DNA of 64,000 bases. Origin: Paenibacillus helianthi. GTDB lineage: Bacteria; Bacillota; Bacilli; Paenibacillales; Paenibacillaceae. Each line of letters opens with the position of its first letter. The stretch's first letter is position 1. The stretch is taken from NCBI RefSeq assembly GCF_001909055.1, contig NZ_LVWI01000070.1:123589-187588 (forward strand), written 5' to 3'. The notes under the pieces are model-generated. The model did no database searches, was not told where the DNA came from, and was given only the letters and a program-made list of their open reading frames with translations. Positions 1 through 8,116 of the stretch are shown in pieces. The position numbers and the translations under genes were made by a program.

Positions 1-1560
1 GCTGTAAAGGTTACACTTGGACCAAAAGGCCGCAACGTGGTGCTGGAGAAGAAATTCGGCAGCCCGCTCATCACTAACGATGGTGTAACTATCGCTAAGG
101 AAATCGAACTGGAAGATGCTTTTGAGAACATGGGCGCACAGCTCGTCAAAGAAGTAGCTACCAAGACTAACGATGTAGCCGGTGACGGTACTACAACTGC
201 AACGGTTCTGGCTCAAGCGATGATCCGCGAAGGTCTGAAGAACGTTACTGCAGGCGCTAACCCAATGGTTATGCGTAAAGGTATCGACAAAGCGGTTAAA
301 GCTGCTGTAGCTGAGCTGCAAAAGATCGCAAAACCAATTGAAGATTCCCAGTCTATCGCACAAGTAGCTGCTATCTCCGCTGCTGACGACGAAGTGGGCC
401 AACTGATTGCTGAAGCTATGGAAAAAGTGGGCAAAGACGGTGTTATCACCGTTGAAGAATCCCGTGGCTTCCTGACTGAGCTTGAAGTAGTAGAAGGTAT
501 GCAGTTCGACCGCGGTTACATTTCCCCGTACATGATTACAGATACGGACAAAATGGAAGCTGTTCTGGAGAACCCGTACATCCTGATCACCGACAAAAAG
601 ATCAGCAGCACACAGGAAATCCTGCCATTGCTCGAGAAGATCGTGCAGCAGGCACGTCCGCTGGTAATCATCGCTGAAGATATCGAAGGCGAAGCTCAAG
701 CCATGCTGATCGTGAACAAACTGCGCGGAACCTTCAACGCTGTAGCTGTCAAAGCTCCTGGCTTCGGCGACCGTCGTGAAGCTATGCTGCAGGACATCGC
801 TGCTCTGACAGGCGGCCAAGTGATCACTGAGAAGCTCGGTCTGGACCTGAAGAGCACTACTGTGGAGCAACTGGGTAATGCCCGTCAAGTACGCGTAACC
901 AAAGAAAACACTACTATCGTAGACGGCAGTGGCGACAAAGCGGACATTAATGCACGCGTAAGCCAAATCCGTTCCCAACTGGAAGAAACTACTTCCGAGT
1001 TCGACAAAGAAAAACTGCAAGAACGTCTGGCTAAATTGGCTGGCGGCGTAGCCGTTGTCAAAGTTGGCGCTGCAACTGAAACTGAATTGAAAGAGCGCAA
1101 ACTGCGCATCGAAGACGCCCTGAACGCAACCCGCGCTGCGGTTGAAGAAGGTATCGTTTCCGGTGGTGGTACAGCTCTTATAAACGTATATGCTGCTGTA
1201 GCTGCTGTTGTAGCTGAAGGCGACGAAAGAACTGGCGTTAACCTCGTGCTGCGGGCGCTCGAAGAGCCAGTCCGTACTATCGCTACTAATGCTGGTCAAG
1301 AAGGATCCGTTATCGTGGACCGCTTGAAAAAAGAAGCTGTAGGTATCGGCTACAACGCTGCTACCGATGAGTGGGTGAACATGTTCGAAGCAGGGATCGT
1401 TGACCCTGCCAAGGTAACCCGTTACGCGCTGCAGAACGCAGCATCCGTAGCTGCAATGTTCCTGACTACCGAGGCGGTTATCGCTGACAAGCCAGAGCCT
1501 GAAAAAGGCGGCGGTATGCCGGATATGGGCGGCATGGGTGGTATGGGCGGCATGATGTAA
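1..1560 (+). CDS. groEL: Chaperonin GroEL (60 kDa subunit), 5' end cut by window edge
   Basis: ATP-dependent folding chamber that works with GroES in the cytoplasm. The frame is open from base 1 (reads AVKVTLGPKGRNVVLEKKFG), so about two dozen N-terminal residues lie outside the window. The ATP-site motif GDGTTTATVLA, the apical-domain stretch and the C-terminal GGM-rich tail ending in MGGMGGMM are all present. The visible 519 residues plus the missing start match the usual length of about 540. Codon use is strongly biased, as expected for a very highly expressed gene. groES should lie just upstream. A strong terminator follows at 1621. Confidence 0.98.
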   Translation, partial: AVKVTLGPKGRNVVLEKKFGSPLITNDGVTIAKEIELEDAFENMGAQLVKEVATKTNDVAGDGTTTATVLAQAMIREGLKNVTAGANPMVMRKGIDKAVKAAVAELQKIAKPIEDSQSIAQVAAISAADDEVGQLIAEAMEKVGKDGVITVEESRGFLTELEVVEGMQFDRGYISPYMITDTDKMEAVLENPYILITDKKISSTQEILPLLEKIVQQARPLVIIAEDIEGEAQAMLIVNKLRGTFNAVAVKAPGFGDRREAMLQDIAALTGGQVITEKLGLDLKSTTVEQLGNARQVRVTKENTTIVDGSGDKADINARVSQIRSQLEETTSEFDKEKLQERLAKLAGGVAVVKVGAATETELKERKLRIEDALNATRAAVEEGIVSGGGTALINVYAAVAAVVAEGDERTGVNLVLRALEEPVRTIATNAGQEGSVIVDRLKKEAVGIGYNAATDEWVNMFEAGIVDPAKVTRYALQNAASVAAMFLTTEAVIADKPEPEKGGGMPDMGGMGGMGGMM

Positions 1561-1620
1561 TGAAGTCATTATCGAAGTAATTCGATGATGATCGACCATT
1601 GCATGACCTCATAGTGTAAA

Positions 1621-1675
1621 AATGAGAGACCTTTCAAGAGTTCATTGAACTTTTGGGAGGTCTCTCATTATTTTT
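1621..1675 (+). terminator. Rho-independent terminator of groEL
   Basis: Long inverted repeat: AATGAGAGACCT at 1621-1632 pairs with AGGTCTCTCATT at 1658-1669, with an inner CAAGAGTTC/GAACTTTTG stem, followed by ATTTTTGA. It ends the groESL transcript. Confidence 0.9.
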
Positions 1676-1715
1676 GATAAACAAGTTATCGGAACTGGAG
1701 TTCTATTTAGGTGCT

Positions 1716-2687
1716 TCAATCTAACTCTTGATCTAAAAGAGGTTGTACTAAACGACGCACTTCGTCAGTTGATGTGGTATTCATTAGTTGGTCTCTTAGT
1801 TCGCCTGCGCCTCTAAATCCACGAACATAGATTTTGAAATAGCGAAGAAGTGGTCTAAATGAACGTGGCAGGGTTTCTGTTGAATATTTATCGTGAAGAT
1901 CCAACTGCAAAAGAAGTAAATTGAGAAAATCCTTCGCGCTATGTTCTTTAGATTCTTTCTCAAAAGCAAACGGATTGGTGAAAATGCCGCGGCCAATCAT
2001 GACACCATCAACGTCGTATTGTTCTACTAATTGTAATCCTGTTGCGCGGTCGGGAATATCTCCATTAATGGTTAACAACGTATTTGGAGCAATTTCATCG
2101 CGTAATTTTTTTATATCAGGAATTAGTTCCCAGTGTGCATCTACTTTACTCTTCTCTTTTTTTGTACGAAGGTGAATGGAAAGATTCGCAATATCTTGTT
2201 TCAATATATGTCCTAACCAATCGCGCCACTCGTCAATAGTAGAGTAACCCAATCTTGTTTTAACACTAACCGGCAATCCACCTGCTTTTGCTGCTTGAAT
2301 AATTTCTGCTGCAACTTCAGGATGGCGTATTAATCCAGCCCCTTTTCCACTGGATGCGGCGTTTTGTACTGGGCATCCCATGTTTATATCGATACCACGA
2401 AAACCAAGTTTTTTCATATCCATACTCATCTGTTCAAAAAGTGCAGGTTTATTGCCCCAAATATGAGCGACAATCGGTTGCTCATCATCTGTGAACATTA
2501 ATCGGCCACCTACATTTTCTTTTCCAACAGGGTGACAATAATTTTCTGTACTTGTGAATTCCGTGAAAAATACGTCAGGTGTTGCAGCTTCTCTAATGAC
2601 CTGACGAAATACAATATCTGTGACATCTTCCATTGGAGCTAATATAAAAAACGGCTTTGGTAGATCCATCCAAAAGTTTGATTCCAT
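1716..2687 (-). CDS. tRNA-dihydrouridine synthase (Dus family)
   Basis: FMN-dependent enzyme reducing uridine to dihydrouridine in tRNA D-loops. The N-terminal TIM barrel begins FFILAPMEDVTD, where the flavin-binding PM motif is clear. The catalytic cysteine sits in INMGCPVQNAA, followed by SGKGAGLI, VKTRLG and GVMIGRGIFTNP near the phosphate-binding end of the barrel. The substrate-side motif reads IHLRTKK instead of the HGRT/HARN of DusA/DusB; I believe this is a recognised Firmicute subgroup rather than damage. 323 residues is normal. The gene and its upstream region are visibly A/T-richer than groEL or amt beside it, which could reflect transfer. Confidence 0.93.
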   Translation of the reverse strand: MESNFWMDLPKPFFILAPMEDVTDIVFRQVIREAATPDVFFTEFTSTENYCHPVGKENVGGRLMFTDDEQPIVAHIWGNKPALFEQMSMDMKKLGFRGIDINMGCPVQNAASSGKGAGLIRHPEVAAEIIQAAKAGGLPVSVKTRLGYSTIDEWRDWLGHILKQDIANLSIHLRTKKEKSKVDAHWELIPDIKKLRDEIAPNTLLTINGDIPDRATGLQLVEQYDVDGVMIGRGIFTNPFAFEKESKEHSAKDFLNLLLLQLDLHDKYSTETLPRSFRPLLRYFKIYVRGFRGAGELRDQLMNTTSTDEVRRLVQPLLDQELD

Positions 2688-2820
2688 CTGTTATCTTCTC
2701 CTGTTGCAACATATAAAAACGATATAATCTATAGCAAAGTCTTTTACCCATCATACATAGTATCATTATTTTTCGTTTGATGCACAGTGTAGTAGTACGC
2801 GCGGCATGATGTAAGACAAC

Positions 2821-2850
2821 AAAACCCCCCTTGCTCCAGCAGGGGGGCGT
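2821..2850 (-). terminator. Candidate second minus-strand terminator hairpin
   Basis: CCCCCC-TTGCT-CC-AGCA-GGGGGG (2825-2847) forms a G/C-rich hairpin that on the minus strand is followed by TTTTGTTG. It lies between the amt terminator and dus, so it would insulate dus from amt read-through. Confidence 0.6.
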
Positions 2851-2898
2851 CTTAAGGAAAATGATCCTTTGATCTTCTTTTGTCTTATTGGCATACAT

Positions 2899-2930
2899 AA
2901 AAAAGCCGCCGGTAATTCCGACGGCTTTTC
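2899..2930 (-). terminator. Rho-independent terminator of the amt operon
   Basis: AAAAGCCG(C)CGG and CCG(A)CGGCTTTT form a stem around TAATT; on the minus strand the stem is followed by a T run (AAAAAA at 2899-2904 on the plus strand). It lies about 45 bases after the amt stop. Confidence 0.85.
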
Positions 2931-2974
2931 CCTAGTTAGACGTCCCCGGTAGGGGGGCTATTTACTTTCTGGCC

Positions 2975-4261
2975 TTAATGGAGAGATTTGTCGTCTTCCG
3001 CCAGATAATGATCTTCAAGCTCAATGAATTCAGCTGATCGATGTACGGCTATCATGCCGTGATAACTGATATCGAGTCCGATGTCTTCCTCTTCTTCACT
3101 GGAACGGACATGGACCAGCTTCCCGATCAGCTTCAGACCACACCAGGTAGTTGCAAATCCCCACGCAGCCAATGTAACCAGACCAAGAGTCTGTACCCCT
3201 AGCTGATGCCAACCGCCGCCATAGAGCAGTCCACCATCGGTGGCGAACAAGCCTACAGCTATGGTCCCCCAAGCGCCAGATACGGCATGTACCGGAAAGG
3301 CACCCACTGGGTCATCTATGCGGCGGGCTTCCAGCCAGTTGGTAGCTGCCATCATGAGCAGACCGGAGACGGCGCCGATCAGGATAGCTGCACCGTCACT
3401 CACAAACGCACAGCCGGCTGTAATACCGACCAGACCGGCGAGGGAGCCGTTGATCACTGAGGGTGCATCTGATCGCTGGTAGCGGAATAAGGTGTAGATC
3501 AGTGTGATGCCGCCGCCTGCTGCTGCTGAGAGCATGGTAGCAATTGCGATGTGTCCAATCCTGACATCAGTAGCACTTAAGGTGCTTCCTGCGTTAAAGC
3601 CGAACCAGCCGAACCAGAGCAGGAAAGCTCCGACTGAAGCTAACGGCAGATTGCTTGGCAGGGCAACCGTACTGTTCCCGGCCTGATTAAACTTGCCTTT
3701 TCTAGGGCCGATCACGATTGCTGCCGCCAGTGCCGAGAATCCTCCAAGGGCATGTATGACGGCTGAACCTGCGAAGTCCTGCAGGCCCAGTTGGTTCAGC
3801 CAGCCGCCGCCCCAGGCCCAATGCCCACCCAGGGGATAGATCAGGCCGGTCATTAATATGACGTACAGCAGATAGGCGCGGAAGTTGATCCGTTCGGCAA
3901 CCGCACCCGATACGATGGAAATAACAGCGATAGTAAATGCCGCCTGGAACAGCCAGAAGGTATCAATCGAGATGGTGAAATGGAGATTGGAGAGATCACC
4001 GCCAAGCAGGAATCCGCTCGTGCCCACCAAACCACCGGCGTCTTTACCGTACATGAGCCCAAATCCGAAAATATAAAAAATCAGCGTTCCTATGGTGATA
4101 TCGGCGAATACTTTCATGATGATGTTCACACTGTTCTTATACCTTACAAAACCGGCTTCCAGCAGGGCAAAACCGCCCTCCATCAGCAAAATCATAGCGG
4201 CGCTCAATACGACCCAAATCGTATCTACTCCACCGCCAAGCGACTCCAGCGTCACATTCAT
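2975..4261 (-). CDS. amt: Ammonium transporter (Amt/MEP/Rh family)
   Basis: Membrane channel importing ammonium/ammonia as a trimer. It begins VDTIWVVLSAAMILLMEGGFALLEAG, the conserved first two helices, and carries FFAW-type segments such as LLWFGWFGFNAGSTL, HALGGF and HAVSGAWGTIAVG with the pore histidines. About eleven membrane spans are visible in 428 residues. The C-terminal tail holds the conserved GLDISYHG motif but then continues with an unusual acidic extension (about 25 residues). The ATG lies two bases after the stop of the upstream 135-residue gene, and its GGAGG lies inside that gene, so the two are translationally linked. No glnK/PII gene is adjacent, unlike many amt operons. 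Confidence 0.95.
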   Translation of the reverse strand: MNVTLESLGGGVDTIWVVLSAAMILLMEGGFALLEAGFVRYKNSVNIIMKVFADITIGTLIFYIFGFGLMYGKDAGGLVGTSGFLLGGDLSNLHFTISIDTFWLFQAAFTIAVISIVSGAVAERINFRAYLLYVILMTGLIYPLGGHWAWGGGWLNQLGLQDFAGSAVIHALGGFSALAAAIVIGPRKGKFNQAGNSTVALPSNLPLASVGAFLLWFGWFGFNAGSTLSATDVRIGHIAIATMLSAAAGGGITLIYTLFRYQRSDAPSVINGSLAGLVGITAGCAFVSDGAAILIGAVSGLLMMAATNWLEARRIDDPVGAFPVHAVSGAWGTIAVGLFATDGGLLYGGGWHQLGVQTLGLVTLAAWGFATTWCGLKLIGKLVHVRSSEEEEDIGLDISYHGMIAVHRSAEFIELEDHYLAEDDKSLH

Positions 4262-4263
4262 TT

Positions 4264-4671
4264 CTATAGTGCCTCCATACCCCTAATGGTTTTGATTTCA
4301 CGTATGATCTCTGGTGAGAGCGGGATCTCTTCCGTTGCCGGATGGTTTTCTAGAAGGAGTAGAACCTGATCTAGCTCTAGAATGTCTCTTTTAATGCTGT
4401 TTATTCGTTTGAACCGGTCTTTTACATGAACGATATATTCTACGGCTGTGTGATGGCTGGCCGGGTGTCCGGCAAACCATTTGCGGATCGGGGAGAGCGA
4501 TTGGTACATTGCCTCTTCGGCCCGTCTTTTTTGTTCATATTTGTTGATTTTATCCTTAATCCCCTCGATTTCATCCTCTTTCTTGATCTTGAGGCGTACG
4601 ATGAGGTCTTTTACTTCCTCTGCAGATAGACGATAAACAACATTATGGTAAACTTCATCTACAATAATCAT
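4264..4671 (-). CDS. Conserved hypothetical protein co-transcribed with amt
   Basis: 135 residues, not recognised. The start is set at the second in-frame ATG because AAGGAG lies seven bases before it, and the sigma-A promoter at 4705-4733 would put the transcript start close to the first ATG (4698), leaving it no ribosome binding site. The product is soluble, highly charged and predicted mostly helical: residues about 10-55 look coiled-coil (KIKKEDEIEGIKDKINKYEQ), then a short hydrophobic/aromatic segment SPIRKWFAGHPASHH, then a second helix pair. It directly precedes amt in the same transcript, in the position where a PII protein is often found, but it shows no PII T-loop or fold motif. A role with the transporter is only inference from position. 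Confidence 0.75.
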   Translation of the reverse strand: MIIVDEVYHNVVYRLSAEEVKDLIVRLKIKKEDEIEGIKDKINKYEQKRRAEEAMYQSLSPIRKWFAGHPASHHTAVEYIVHVKDRFKRINSIKRDILELDQVLLLLENHPATEEIPLSPEIIREIKTIRGMEAL

Positions 4672-4704
4672 GTTAGATCTCCTTACATGAAAAGTCATAG
4701 ACTG

Positions 4705-4733
4705 ATTATAGGGACAATATATTTACAAGTCAA
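4705..4733 (-). promoter_or_regulatory. Sigma-A promoter of the orf135-amt operon
   Basis: On the minus strand TTGACT (4733-4728) and TATAAT (4710-4705) are separated by exactly 17 bases. Transcription would start near 4698, about 27 bases before the chosen ATG. No clear GlnR/TnrA box was seen. Confidence 0.85.
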
Positions 4734-4846
4734 TAGGTTTTTGTACCAGGCGGCATGTCAATCCAGTAATGTACTATACGGGGATTGCAAGACCCTCTAT
4801 TATATAGAGTACAAGACGAACGATCAGCAGGAAGATAGGTGAAAGG

Positions 4847-5041
4847 ATGATGGTTATGACCTACTCGCAGAGGTTGGGCAGATCAGGAGATGCCTCCGAT
4901 ATTCTCTATCTGGAACAGCAGATTGCAGTAGCCAAGCAGGTGATAAAGCGGGCCGAAGCTGCAGGACATAAGGAAGCGCTGGAGGAAGCGATGAACAAGC
5001 TTGCGGAACTGGAAACTGAACTGGATGAGCTTGAGAATTAA
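4847..5041 (+). CDS. Small hypothetical coiled-coil protein
   Basis: 64 residues, not recognised. The sequence after residue 15 is an almost unbroken amphipathic helix (QQIAVAKQVIKRAEAAG, then EEAMNKLAELETELDELE) with heptad-like leucines, so a dimeric coiled coil is likely. AGGTG six bases before the ATG at 4847 and GAAAGG before the ATG at 4856 make either start possible. It is divergent from the amt operon and followed by a hairpin at 5077, which supports a real transcription unit. Confidence 0.6.
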   Translation: MMVMTYSQRLGRSGDASDILYLEQQIAVAKQVIKRAEAAGHKEALEEAMNKLAELETELDELEN

Positions 5042-5076
5042 GGGAGTAGATTACGCCGATTAATTTGCCTGTAAAA

Positions 5077-5117
5077 AAAGCCGTACTGTAAGGTCTTAAG
5101 ACCTGTAGTACGGCTTT
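5077..5117. terminator. Bidirectional terminator between converging units
   Basis: AAAGCCGTACT (5077-5087) pairs with AGTACGGCTTT (5107-5117), with an inner AGGTCTTAAGACCT stem. The minus-strand side has the better T run (seven A on the plus strand at 5073-5079); it lies between the 64-residue gene and the decayed minus-strand genes. Confidence 0.75.
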
Positions 5118-5144
5118 GCTTATGAGTGTTAGTAACGAGGGTAC

Positions 5145-5265
5145 TTACATCCGTTTTAAATGCCTCCCAAAAGCATACATGACCCATAAATGAGCTTTGG
5201 CCTGCGTGTATTTGTACAGAAACCAGGGCAGTGAGGGCAAATAATCATGAATCGCAATGATGCAT
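5145..5265 (-). pseudogene. C-terminal remnant of an unidentified minus-strand gene
   Basis: The frame reading IAIHDYLPSLPWFLYKY, then QAKAHLWVMYAFGRHL, then a stop is protein-like (aromatic-rich, no stops) but has no start. It lies directly behind the epimerase remnant in another frame. It may be the tail of a separate gene fused by the same deletion, or the frameshifted end of the epimerase itself. I do not recognise the family. Confidence 0.4.
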
Positions 5266-5833
5266 TCCTGTGAACCGGGAAGCTGGAGGAATTCCAGCCT
5301 TCTGAGAAACCCAGAGGCGCGACAGGTTAATAGTCAGAAACGGAATATCGACTAATTTCCGTTTCTTGTGCATGACCTCTGCCGTCTGGATCATCATTTC
5401 TTTGCAGGTCATGCTGTCAGGTCCGCCAACATCAATGGCCCGGTTGTACAGTTCCGTGCTCCCAATGCTTGCTGTCAATGCCCGCAGGACATCAGACAGT
5501 GCAATGGGGTGGGTCTTAGTGCGCGTCCATGTCCGCGAAGTTTGCCTGTGTCAGCTTCGCTGTCGGCATCATGGAGTGGACCAGATAGATGGCATAGTCA
5601 ACCCCTTGTAATGCTTTTTCCGCAGAGGATATGGAGAACAGCTCACAGGAACGCCATTCCACATGGCTTTTGTCTTCCTTCTGGTCTCCGTGCCTGGATA
5701 ACGCGATCACATCATATTCCAGAGTCAGCTGCTCCAGCAGGTTATGTCCGATATATCCGCTCGCTCCGGTTAAGGCGATTTTGAGCCTGTTGCCTGAGCT
5801 TTCTGTATTCGTTTCAGTTGTATGCATGGGCAT
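5245..5833 (-). pseudogene. NAD(P)-dependent epimerase/dehydratase pseudogene with internal deletion
   Basis: The N-terminal part (5516-5833) carries the Rossmann motif TGASGYIGHNLLEQL and ends VHSMMPTAKLTQANFADMD before a stop. Immediately after, in a different frame, the sequence resumes as TRTKTHPIALSDVLRALTAS and continues into ELYNRAIDVGGPDSMTCKE and IPFLTINLSRLWVS (to 5245). In related sugar-nucleotide epimerase-like proteins these two parts are separated by well over one hundred residues. So the middle has been deleted out of frame, and the C-terminus is also lost. A good AGGAGG remains before the start. The product is very unlikely to be functional. Confidence 0.8.
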
Positions 5834-5902
5834 TGCCTCCTGTTGTGCGAACGTAATCGGACGATAAGCAAATAAAGCCGTGCTTTCCAGTACCCGTTTA
5901 CG

Positions 5903-7225
5903 CTAAAGTTCAACCTCTTGCAGGTTCCATAAGGCACTAGCGCTATGTGGTCTTTCAATGCCAAACAGTACCCACTCGATCTGAAAGATACCATCTTCAT
6001 ATGAAATATCCAGCAGGCCATTCAGAGCTTCTATGGTTTTTTTGATATTTTTGAGCCCGATGCCATGTGATCTGTGATCGGCCTTCGTCGAACGGATATC
6101 GCCGAAAGGACCGGTCTGAACGGTATGGGCATACGGGTTGCGGATTCGTACAAACAGGCTGTCGTTCAAATAATGCATATGTACGGTGATCTGCCGCTCT
6201 GGCTCCGGTTCTGTTATTCCCTGGCAGGCCTCTATAGCATTATCCAGGGCGTTGCCGAGAATCACGCAAAGAGCTGCAGTGTCCAGCGTAAGTTGTGGGG
6301 GGATGGTCAGCTCCAGGAAGAAAGAAATACCATGGCGGGCAGCATTCTGGATTTTGTAATTTAGCATCGAGTCAACGACCAGGTTTCCGGTATTGCAGCT
6401 GTAAGCGTCGGGTTCGAGCCGGCCGAGCAGGGTATCCAGCTCCTGAGCTGTTGCGTCTGGTTCACCGGAATCCAGTTTTACACGCAAGCCCAGCAGGATA
6501 TGCTTGAAATCGTGCTGAAACTTGAAGCTGTCCTCCTGCATGCTCTGGATCATGTGATATTGATTGAGATAATAGATGTTTTGCTGTTCGAGCAGGAGAC
6601 GTTTGCTGCGCTCGGATTGGGCGTGCATGATACGGTCACTAAGGACATAAATGAGCAGATTGATGGCCAGCAGCAAAGAGGGAATCACCGGGAATAGCTG
6701 CGGGTAGCTCCGAAAAAACAGGTTGTTGGACAGCTGGAGCAGTGTTGTAATACTCAGCAGCGGACACAGAAACAGAAGGCACCAGTACCACCCGGCAAGA
6801 GTACCACTTCCGTCTCCTTTGGTAACCCGCAACAAAACGAAGACGAGCAGGAGCATCAGCAGCTTGGAGAAGACCAGGTTTACCAGATAACCCACGTCTG
6901 AGAAGGCGAAGGGAATCACTGTATCGTTGAGAAAAAGAAGTGCAGCTATGAATAGCGCACTATACCCCTTCCATTTGCGCTCTCCTGCATACAGCAGCGA
7001 TAACAGAAGGATTAGGCCGGTGTTCACAGTGATCATCAGGATATCCGCCAGTGGACTGTAATGCAGGAGCATATGGCAGGCGGCATACAGGACGTAGAGC
7101 AGGATTAGGCGGCTTCTCCGTTCTATCCGGCAGACAAAGCATCGGCTGAAGAAATAATGAAGAATACCGGGGATCAGAAGGAAAGAGATCAGATATAGCA
7201 GTTCCTCGCACAGGATGGTATTCAG
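5903..7225 (-). CDS. Sensor histidine kinase, GHKL type (AgrC-like)
   Basis: Membrane sensor that phosphorylates the LytTR regulator encoded just upstream. About six membrane helices occupy residues 1-200, then a dimerisation helix with the phospho-acceptor in FQHDFKH, the N box NALDNAIEAC and the G box SHGIGLKNI. The first ATG in frame (7072) would leave out a typical AgrC-family first helix; the frame extends upstream as NTILCEELLYLISFLLIP to a CTG at 7225. That CTG overlaps the regulator's stop as CTGA and has GGGGGAG six bases before it, so I place the start there (440 residues). Translation is therefore probably coupled to the regulator. Confidence 0.88.
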   Translation of the reverse strand: MNTILCEELLYLISFLLIPGILHYFFSRCFVCRIERRSRLILLYVLYAACHMLLHYSPLADILMITVNTGLILLLSLLYAGERKWKGYSALFIAALLFLNDTVIPFAFSDVGYLVNLVFSKLLMLLLVFVLLRVTKGDGSGTLAGWYWCLLFLCPLLSITTLLQLSNNLFFRSYPQLFPVIPSLLLAINLLIYVLSDRIMHAQSERSKRLLLEQQNIYYLNQYHMIQSMQEDSFKFQHDFKHILLGLRVKLDSGEPDATAQELDTLLGRLEPDAYSCNTGNLVVDSMLNYKIQNAARHGISFFLELTIPPQLTLDTAALCVILGNALDNAIEACQGITEPEPERQITVHMHYLNDSLFVRIRNPYAHTVQTGPFGDIRSTKADHRSHGIGLKNIKKTIEALNGLLDISYEDGIFQIEWVLFGIERPHSASALWNLQEVEL

Positions 7226-7956
7226 GCAAGACTCCCCCTAAAGCTTAAGTAAGCCTTCCGCACGGGAATGCTGTTCTTCTCGCTGACCGGAAGCTCATCG
7301 CCAGTAATCAGCCCGATTTTTCGGGCGCTTATCTCCTTTACACTATAAAAGTTAACGATGTAGGACTGATGAATGCGGATAAAATAACGGGCAGGCAGCT
7401 TCTGCGCTTCTTCGCCCAAAGTGCCGTAATACTGGATCTCCCCGTCCCTGGTCATCAGGGAAATACGCCGGATGCGGCTCTCCAGATAGTGAATGTCCCG
7501 GAACGGAATCAGCAGTTCTTTTCCTTTCTGCTGTACCGGCAGGAAATGTTGCTTGCCCTGCTGGCGGATGCGGATCGCTTTTTGCACAGCAGGGATCAAC
7601 TTGTTCATGAAAGGCTCCGTCAGGACAGGTTTTTTAATGAAACCGGAAGGCTGCACGTCGAACAGCTTCAGATGATACTGCTCGTAGCTGGAGATATAAA
7701 TGAGCTGTGCAGGATCATTGGCATCATCCGCACGCAGCGCATGCCCTACCGCAATGCCATCCATTCCCCGCATCTCAATGTCCATAAAAATAATATCAAA
7801 TACGCTTCCGCACTCCATAGCCTGAACAAACCGTTCGCCCGAATAATAGACAGTAACTTCTATCTTTTCGGAAAAACGCTCTAGGTTGTCCAGAATCAGT
7901 CTCTCCACCAGTCCCGCAGCGTGCGGATCATCGTCACAAATGGCGATATGGATCAT
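7222..7956 (-). CDS. Response regulator, receiver plus LytTR DNA-binding domain (AgrA-like)
   Basis: Residues 1-120 are a CheY-like receiver (MIHIAICDDD, phospho-acceptor Asp in IIFMDIEMRGMDG, conserved Lys in FIKKP); residues about 140-240 are a LytTR domain (IHYLESRIRRISL, FIRIHQSYIVNF). The open frame extends 35 codons further upstream but lacks a start signal there; the ATG at 7956 gives the standard receiver start. A TATAAT-like element on the minus strand at 7993-7988 could be its -10. It is divergent from the ABC exporter at 8117, a very common arrangement in which the regulator controls the exporter. Confidence 0.93.
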   Translation of the reverse strand: MIHIAICDDDPHAAGLVERLILDNLERFSEKIEVTVYYSGERFVQAMECGSVFDIIFMDIEMRGMDGIAVGHALRADDANDPAQLIYISSYEQYHLKLFDVQPSGFIKKPVLTEPFMNKLIPAVQKAIRIRQQGKQHFLPVQQKGKELLIPFRDIHYLESRIRRISLMTRDGEIQYYGTLGEEAQKLPARYFIRIHQSYIVNFYSVKEISARKIGLITGDELPVSEKNSIPVRKAYLSFRGSLA

Positions 7957-8116
7957 ACGTTCACTCACTTTCCATATGTATCGTTCTATTATACATTTAT
8001 TCCCTATATACGACAGTAACTCTCGTAAAATGAACAGGCAGAAGATGAGGGCGAACCGCACATGTTATGGTCATTCCAGATGATTATCTAGATAAATCGA
8101 TAAAGGAGTGTTCCGG

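Noticed and set aside
1716..2687. HLRT in place of HGRT in Dus as a damaged active site
   Set aside because: The catalytic cysteine and flavin contacts are intact and the variant appears to be a known subgroup.
4671..4698. Longer start for the orf135 gene
   Set aside because: The promoter's predicted transcript start coincides with the upstream ATG, and AAGGAG points to the second ATG.
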